This document shows positions 59,033-64,000 of a stretch of DNA of 64,000 nt, piece after piece. The stretch lies in the NCBI RefSeq assembly GCF_943736985.1, contig NZ_CALSFS010000002.1, forward strand, positions 62,001 through 126,000. The letters are read 5' to 3'. The stretch's first letter is position 1; the number at the start of each line of letters is the position of its first letter. A model generated the notes under the pieces. That model had not been told where the DNA came from. It worked only from the letters and a program-made list of their open reading frames with translations, and did no database searches. Both the position numbers and the translations under genes were made by a program. This DNA comes from Clostridium sp. Marseille-Q2269. Its GTDB lineage: Bacteria; Bacillota; Clostridia; Clostridiales; Clostridiaceae.

Positions 59033-59944
59033 TTAAAATAATGCTTCTACAAACTCTTCAGGACTAAATTCCTGTAAATCATCTATTCCTTCTCCAACTC
59101 CTATAAGTTTTACTGGTATATCAAGTTGGTCTTTTATAGATATTACTACTCCTCCCTTTGCTGTTCCATCTAATTTTGTAAGTATTATGCCATGTATAGG
59201 ACAAGCTGACATGAATTCTTTAGCTTGTATAACAGCATTTTGACCTGTGGTAGCATCCAAAACTAACAATGTTTCTTTAGATGCTTCTTTATATTCTCTT
59301 TCTAGTATTTTATTTATTTTTGAAAGCTCATTCATTAAATTCTTTTTGTTATGTAATCTTCCTGCAGTGTCACATATTAGCACATCGGCTTTTCTTGATT
59401 TAGATGCTTGAACTGCATCAAAAACCACTGCTCCTGGATCAGAACCCTCTTGATGTTTTATTATATCTACTTTAGCTCTACTACTCCATACCTCTAATTG
59501 ATCTATAGCAGCTGCTCTAAAGGTATCTGCTGCAGCCATTACGACTTTATATCCTTGTTTTTTTAATTTTGCTGAAACTTTTCCTATGGATGTAGTTTTT
59601 CCTACACCATTAACCCCAATTATAAGCATAACTTTTGGAGTAGAATCTGGTGTTATAGATCCTTTTTCTTTTCCTAATATATCTAATATGACCTTCTTAA
59701 GACAAGGTTTAATTTCTGCAGGATCCTTTATTTTCTCTTCTTTTACTCGTTCTCTTAATCTATCTATAATTTTTATAGAAGTATCTACTCCTATATCAGC
59801 AGTAACTAGTATTTCCTCTAATTCTTCATATAAATCTTCGTCTATAGTTACAGCCAATTTTAACACATTACTTATTTTATCTGTAAATCCGTCCTTAGTT
59901 TTTGTTAATCCCTCTTTTAATTTATCAAAAAATTTTCCAAACAT
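59033..59944 (-). CDS. ftsY: Signal recognition particle receptor FtsY
   Basis: The 303-residue SRP receptor GTPase. The short N domain lacks the long acidic A domain of proteobacteria. The G domain holds GVNGVGKTTSIGKVS, DTAGRLHNKKNL and TKLDGTAKGGVV. GGGGAG precedes the ATG. It lies 35 bases downstream of smc, as in other Firmicutes. Confidence 0.95.
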   Translation of the reverse strand: MFGKFFDKLKEGLTKTKDGFTDKISNVLKLAVTIDEDLYEELEEILVTADIGVDTSIKIIDRLRERVKEEKIKDPAEIKPCLKKVILDILGKEKGSITPDSTPKVMLIIGVNGVGKTTSIGKVSAKLKKQGYKVVMAAADTFRAAAIDQLEVWSSRAKVDIIKHQEGSDPGAVVFDAVQASKSRKADVLICDTAGRLHNKKNLMNELSKINKILEREYKEASKETLLVLDATTGQNAVIQAKEFMSACPIHGIILTKLDGTAKGGVVISIKDQLDIPVKLIGVGEGIDDLQEFSPEEFVEALF

Positions 59945-59979
59945 TTTATCTCCCCTTCTAAATTAAAGTTATTTTTATT

Positions 59980-62349
59980 TTATAAAGTAGCTGCTACCTG
60001 CTCTTTTGATGTTAAATCCACAGATATAATTTTTGATACTCCTTTTTCTTCCATAGTAACTCCATAAAGAGCATCGCAAGCTTCCATGGTACCCTTTCTA
60101 TGAGTTATAACTATAAACTGACTATTTTGTGAAAATTCCTTTAAGAAATCTGCATATCTAGATACATTAGCATCATCTAACGCAGCTTCTATTTCATCTA
60201 ATATACAAAAAGGTGTAGGCTTCATTCTTAAAATGGCAAATAACAATGCTATAGCAGATAGCCCCTTTTCTCCACCAGACATAAGATTTATATTCTGAAG
60301 TTTTTTACCTGGTGGTTGAACATTTATTTCTATATTAGCAGTAAGTTCATCTCCATTAGATAGTATTAAATCAGCACTACCACCTTTAAATAATTCTATA
60401 AAGGTTTCATTAAAATTCTTTCTTAATTTATTAAAGTTTTCACTAAATACACTTCTCATTTTATTAGTCATTTCATCAATAACATTTAAAAGCTCTTCTT
60501 TTGATTTTACCAAATCTTCCTTTTGATTATTCATAAATGTTATTTTTTCATATAATTCTTTATATTCTTCTATAGCTCCTACATTTACTGTACCTAAATT
60601 AGATATATCTATCCTTAAATTTTGTACGTGTTCTTTATATTTTATTACATTTATATCTTCTTTTTTATAATTGAGTGCTTCAGCATAAGTTAATGAAAAC
60701 TCCTCATTCAATTTATTATACAAATTATCTCTTTCTGTTATGTACCTAGTTTTTTGTATATCTTGTCTGTGAACCTCGTCTTCCTTTTTCACAAGAACTA
60801 AAGCTAAGTTTTCTTCTTTATTTTTATTTTTCTCTAATTCTTCCTTCAATTTTATTCTCTCAATTTCATACTTTTTAAATGTCTTTTCTAAGTTTTCAAG
60901 ATGAATATTTACATCCTTTATACTGTTTTCATTTATCTTTATATTACTTTCAAATTTTTCTATGTTTATTATATCCTCATTATTGCCTTTATTTATATTT
61001 TTATTTTCATAACTTAAATTTGTAATATTAATATTCATAGAATGTAATTCTTTTTTTATACTAACTAACATTTCATCTAACTTAGCTTTTTCTATTTTGT
61101 ATTCTATTAATTTATCTTTTATATTCTTCATATTTGCTTCTTCATTTTGAAGAAAATCTTCACATTTTTTTATGTCATTATGGTTCAAATCTTTTTTAAA
61201 CTTAAGTTCTTCTAATTGTTTTTGTGATATATCTATGTTATCCTCAATTCCTTTTATTTTTCCTTTAGTTAATTTAATTTCCTCTCTAGATATGTTTAAA
61301 GAATTCTTAAGTCTTTGTGAGTCTTCTTTTATAGCATTTAATTTTCCCGTAAATTTAGTTATTTCTATATTGTTATAGTAAATTTCATCTTTTATATTTA
61401 GATTTGTTTCATCTAAAGTTTTTATTCTATTTTTATTTTCTAATATATTGCTCATAAATTGCTCTATAATATTTTTTGTTTCTTCTAGCTCTTTTTTAGT
61501 CTCTTCTATTTCTCTCTTTCGGCTTATTATACTACTTCCAGCTCTATGTTTTATACTACCACCCGTTAGAGATCCACCTGGATTTATAACTTCCCCATCT
61601 AATGTTACTATTTTAAATGAATAATTTAATTTTTTAGCAATCTTTAATGCACTATCCATGTCTTTTGTTACTAGTGTCCTACCTAGAACATAGTCTATTA
61701 TATTAGAAAATTTCATATCATAATCTATAAGATCACTGGCTATACCTAGAAATCCATCTTGCATTGTTACATTGTTTATGTGAGCTCTTCTACCCTTTAT
61801 TGTAGTTAATGGCAAAAATGTAGCTCTTCCTAAATTTCTCTTTTTTAAATAATTTATTAAAATTTTTGCTTTATTTTCATCTTCTGTTATAACATTAGAT
61901 ATACTTGCACCTAAAGCTATTTCCATAGCTATTTCAAATTCTTTTTTTACTTTTATTACTTCACCTAAAACTTCACAGCCTCCATTAATATTATCTATCT
62001 TTCCACTTACTACGTGTTCCATCAAAGTTTTTACACTTCTATTATATCCTTCATAGTGCTTTTCCAAATTTGAAAGCATATGATAATTTGCTTCTAATCT
62101 ACTATAGGCCGCATTCTTCTCCTTTAGCTTTTTCTCTTTATTATTAAGAGATATTTTTAAAGAGGATATATTTCTACTGTTTTCTTTCAATTTATCTTCT
62201 AATAAAACTATATTTTCTTTTAGAGTTCTTATTTCCTTTTCTATATCTTCTCTAGTTTTTATATTTATATTTATAGAATTTATATAACTATCGCAGGAAT
62301 TCTTTATATTATCTAATTTATTTTTCAAGTTTATTATTTCATTTTCCAT
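59980..62349 (-). CDS. smc: SMC C-terminal fragment (hinge, second coiled coil, ABC tail)
   Basis: The 3' part of smc in its own frame, opening at an internal ATG (62349). It encodes 789 residues: a piece of the first coiled coil, the hinge near GGCEVLGEVIKVKKEFEIA, the returning coil, and the ATP-binding tail. No ribosome binding site precedes this ATG, and the same frame extends about 40 codons upstream to the A8 run, so it is not a separate gene. Confidence 0.7.
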   Translation of the reverse strand: MENEIINLKNKLDNIKNSCDSYINSININIKTREDIEKEIRTLKENIVLLEDKLKENSRNISSLKISLNNKEKKLKEKNAAYSRLEANYHMLSNLEKHYEGYNRSVKTLMEHVVSGKIDNINGGCEVLGEVIKVKKEFEIAMEIALGASISNVITEDENKAKILINYLKKRNLGRATFLPLTTIKGRRAHINNVTMQDGFLGIASDLIDYDMKFSNIIDYVLGRTLVTKDMDSALKIAKKLNYSFKIVTLDGEVINPGGSLTGGSIKHRAGSSIISRKREIEETKKELEETKNIIEQFMSNILENKNRIKTLDETNLNIKDEIYYNNIEITKFTGKLNAIKEDSQRLKNSLNISREEIKLTKGKIKGIEDNIDISQKQLEELKFKKDLNHNDIKKCEDFLQNEEANMKNIKDKLIEYKIEKAKLDEMLVSIKKELHSMNINITNLSYENKNINKGNNEDIINIEKFESNIKINENSIKDVNIHLENLEKTFKKYEIERIKLKEELEKNKNKEENLALVLVKKEDEVHRQDIQKTRYITERDNLYNKLNEEFSLTYAEALNYKKEDINVIKYKEHVQNLRIDISNLGTVNVGAIEEYKELYEKITFMNNQKEDLVKSKEELLNVIDEMTNKMRSVFSENFNKLRKNFNETFIELFKGGSADLILSNGDELTANIEINVQPPGKKLQNINLMSGGEKGLSAIALLFAILRMKPTPFCILDEIEAALDDANVSRYADFLKEFSQNSQFIVITHRKGTMEACDALYGVTMEEKGVSKIISVDLTSKEQVAATL

Positions 62350-62464
62350 TACATATATTTCATTGTTAAGATTTGAAGTATCACTTAGTATTTCTATTTC
62401 TTCAGATTTTAATATCTTTAATTTTTCCTCTTTTTCCTTTAATTCTTTATCAAAATTATTTATA

Positions 62465-63559
62465 TTACTTTTTTTTATTTATTTCTTCTCTTAAATAAGT
62501 TTCTTCTTGTTTCAAGTTATTTAATTTATTTTCCAATTCTTGTTTTTCTTTTAAATAATTTTGTAATCTTTCCTCATTAGTCTTTAATGTATTTTCTTTC
62601 ACTTTTATATTATCTTTTAAATTTTTTATTTTTTCTTTTAATAATATATTTTGATTTTCTATATCTTTATTTTTATCCTTATTATAATAATATTCTTCTT
62701 TATTCTTGCTATTATCTTTATCTAAAAGCTCTAGTTCATGACTAAGCTTTGAACACATATTTTTATACTGATCTTTTTCATTTTTTAAGTTATCTATATT
62801 TTCACTTAAAGAAACCATATTATTATTTATGTTTTCTAAATCTTTTTCTATTTTATCTATAGAATATATCATAATATTCACTTCTTTATTCTTTAACTGT
62901 TCTGATAATTCTAAAAACTTTTTAGCTTTAATACTGTCCTCTTTAAGTGGCTCTATTCTTTCTTCATAGGTATTTAATATATCTTTTATTCTTACAAGAT
63001 TTTGTTCTGTATTAGAAAGTTTTTTGTCAGCTTCTTCTTTTCTCCATTTAAATTTCACTATTCCTGCAGCTTCTTCTAAAAGACTTCTTCTTTCCTCTGG
63101 TTTTCCACTTAAAACTGCTTCTATCTTACCTTGTCCTATTATAGAGTATCCTTCTTTACCTATACCAGTATCCATAAATAATTCTTGTATATCTTTAAGT
63201 CTACATTGAGTATTATTTATATAATATTCACTTTCACCAGATCTATATAGTCGCCTAGTTATAGTTACTTCTGTATATTCTATAGGCAATTCTTTATCAC
63301 TATTATCTAATATCAACGAAACCTGACAAAGACCTACTTGTTTTCTATATTGTGTGCCAGCAAATATAACATCTTCCATTTTACTTCCTCTTAAAGATTT
63401 TACACTTTGTTCTCCTAATACCCATCTTACTGCATCAGATATATTGCTTTTTCCACTTCCATTAGGTCCTACTATTGCTGTGACTCCTTGTTTGAATAAT
63501 AATTCAGTTTTATCTGCAAAAGATTTAAAACCTCTTATTTCAATTGATTTTAAAAACAT
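62465..63559 (-). CDS. smc: SMC N-terminal fragment (ATPase head and first coiled coil)
   Basis: The 5' part of smc, 364 residues from the ATG at 63559. It holds the Walker A head (residues about 32-47) and the Q-loop region, then a lysine/glutamate-rich coiled coil that stops at REEINKKK. Without the distal head it cannot bind ATP as a complete SMC. Confidence 0.7.
   Translation of the reverse strand: MFLKSIEIRGFKSFADKTELLFKQGVTAIVGPNGSGKSNISDAVRWVLGEQSVKSLRGSKMEDVIFAGTQYRKQVGLCQVSLILDNSDKELPIEYTEVTITRRLYRSGESEYYINNTQCRLKDIQELFMDTGIGKEGYSIIGQGKIEAVLSGKPEERRSLLEEAAGIVKFKWRKEEADKKLSNTEQNLVRIKDILNTYEERIEPLKEDSIKAKKFLELSEQLKNKEVNIMIYSIDKIEKDLENINNNMVSLSENIDNLKNEKDQYKNMCSKLSHELELLDKDNSKNKEEYYYNKDKNKDIENQNILLKEKIKNLKDNIKVKENTLKTNEERLQNYLKEKQELENKLNNLKQEETYLREEINKKK
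62469..62476 (-). repeat. A8 homopolymer at the smc frameshift
   Basis: Eight consecutive A on the coding strand (T8 on plus), in the context AAT-A8-GTAA. Reading with seven A restores the SMC frame; with nine A or a -1 shift it meets TAA two codons later. Confidence 0.9.
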
Positions 63560-63571
63560 GTGGTACAACTC

Positions 63572-63670
63572 CTATCTGGCAAAAAACATTGGTAATATAC
63601 TAGCAATAAATACAATAGCCATAACAGCAACTAAAACTTTAGTCATTTTTTCTCTTTTTTCTCTTTTCAT
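63572..63670 (-). CDS. DUF4044 family small membrane protein
   Basis: A 32-residue ORF: a basic N terminus (MKREKREKMTK) and one membrane helix (VLVAVMAIVFIASILPMFF). The ATG follows GGGAGG at a good spacing. It ends 13 bases before the smc ATG, and the smc ribosome site overlaps its stop, so the two are coupled. It fits the DUF4044 family of tiny proteins; function unknown. Confidence 0.72.
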   Translation of the reverse strand: MKREKREKMTKVLVAVMAIVFIASILPMFFAR

Positions 63671-63760
63671 TTAAATTTTACCTCCCTTTAAAAACAACAT
63701 CATTAAATAGTTTATTATATATAAAAAAAAATATCAATTAGTAAACCTTAAAATATATAT

Positions 63761-63785
63761 CCCCACTGAGTATAAAACAGCGGGG
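63761..63785 (-). terminator. Terminator after the partial gene at the right edge
   Basis: CCCCGCTG and CAGTGGGG form an 8-bp stem with one wobble and a 9-base loop. The following T tract is interrupted (ATATATATTTT). Confidence 0.6.
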
Positions 63786-63817
63786 ACAGTAAAATTCCTA
63801 TTAACTTGATACTTATA

Positions 63818-64000
63818 TTATTCTTTATGTATAAGTTTTTTTCCTTCTTGTGAAAGCTTGCTCATATAATTTTTTATAGATATATGTTTTTCATCTTCAC
63901 CATTTTTAACAATTATGCTTCCTCTATCTAGCTCTCTATGTTGAATGACTTTAATTTTTTCAATTTTATTTTTATGTATAAATTCGTTAAAAAATTGCTT
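63818..64000 (-). CDS. 3' end of an unidentified protein (5' truncated by the window)
   Basis: An open frame enters from the right edge and ends in TAA at 63818-63820. The last 60 residues include KIKVIQHRELDRGSIIVKNG and the end MSKLSQEGKKLIHKE. The codon use matches the neighbours. I do not recognise the family. In related genomes rnc and a radical SAM gene lie near smc, but this tail alone does not show either. Confidence 0.6.
   Translation of the reverse strand, partial: KQFFNEFIHKNKIEKIKVIQHRELDRGSIIVKNGEDEKHISIKNYMSKLSQEGKKLIHKE

Larger units (their letters stand above)
59980..63559 (-). pseudogene. smc: Chromosome segregation protein SMC, interrupted by a single-base frameshift
   Basis: SMC forms the condensin ATPase with ScpA and ScpB. 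The gene would encode about 1192 residues, normal for SMC, if one A is removed from the A8 run at 62469-62476. As sequenced it reads into TAA directly after that run. The N-terminal part has Walker A GPNGSGKSNISDAVRW. The C-terminal part has the hinge, the ABC signature LMSGGEKGLSAIALL and Walker B CILDEIEAALDDAN. AGGAG lies 9 bases before the ATG at 63559. It could be a sequencing error, a real mutation, or slippage-dependent expression. Confidence 0.85.

Noticed and set aside
62465-62480. A dnaX-like A-AAA-AAG slippery site for programmed -1 frameshifting in smc
   Set aside because: The heptamer is present, but a -1 shift meets TAA two codons later. Only +1 or -2 enters the long downstream frame.

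Overview
The window is a low-GC, clostridial chromosome segment, most likely Clostridium of the C. botulinum group I / C. sporogenes type. This is inferred from AT-rich codon use, Gram-positive Shine-Dalgarno sites, spoVS and a YlmC/YmxH sporulation gene, CodY, PolC, RNase Y, and a Firmicutes-type gene order. Nearly all of it is core housekeeping DNA on the minus strand. Only an FAD oxidoreductase, a DUF378 protein and the yifB-yraN pair are on the plus strand.

Layout from left to right. 1-8.1 kb is more variable: a possible gene relic, an MnmG/TrmFO-like FAD protein with four clustered cysteines, purB, a DUF378 membrane protein, HPr (ptsH), a class I aminotransferase, and a three-gene membrane cassette. 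The cassette has an SMR-type flippase, a GT-C glycosyltransferase and a UbiA-family polyprenyl-phosphate phosphoribosyltransferase. 8.2-16.1 kb holds spoVS, rny, recA, pgsA, rimO and ftsK, with a structured RNA-like element where some Firmicutes carry cinA. 16.3-20.1 kb holds tepA, dapG, ymxH and an M16 peptidase. 20.4-30.8 kb is the rimP-nusA-rnpM-ylxQ-infB-rbfA-nrnA-truB-ribF-rpsO-pnp translation/RNA cluster. 31-46.2 kb holds polC, ispG, rseP, dxr, an AI-2E-family permease, cdsA, uppS, frr, pyrH, tsf, rpsB and codY. 46.4-54.6 kb holds topA, dprA, yifB, yraN, rnhB, ylqF and lepB. 54.7-64 kb holds rplS, trmD, rimM, khpA, rpsP, ffh, ylxM, ftsY, smc, a 32-residue DUF4044 protein and the 3' end of an unidentified gene.

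The genes serve translation (ribosomal proteins, S12 and tRNA modification, initiation and elongation factors), RNA decay (RNase Y, PNPase, NrnA), DNA replication, repair and segregation (PolC, RecA, TopA, FtsK, SMC), protein export (Ffh, FtsY, signal peptidase) and isoprenoid/phospholipid supply (Dxr, IspG, UppS, CdsA, PgsA).

The most notable observations are: smc is split by one extra base in an A8 tract, and removing it restores a continuous reading frame; the polyprenyl-phosphate sugar cassette; a stem-loop that may bring a distant but very strong Shine-Dalgarno sequence next to the topA start; a likely attenuator in the rimP-nusA leader; the structured element after pgsA; and a sigma-H-like promoter for spoVS embedded in the rny terminator. 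Promoter and RNA-structure calls were made by eye from the sequence; no folding or database search was run.
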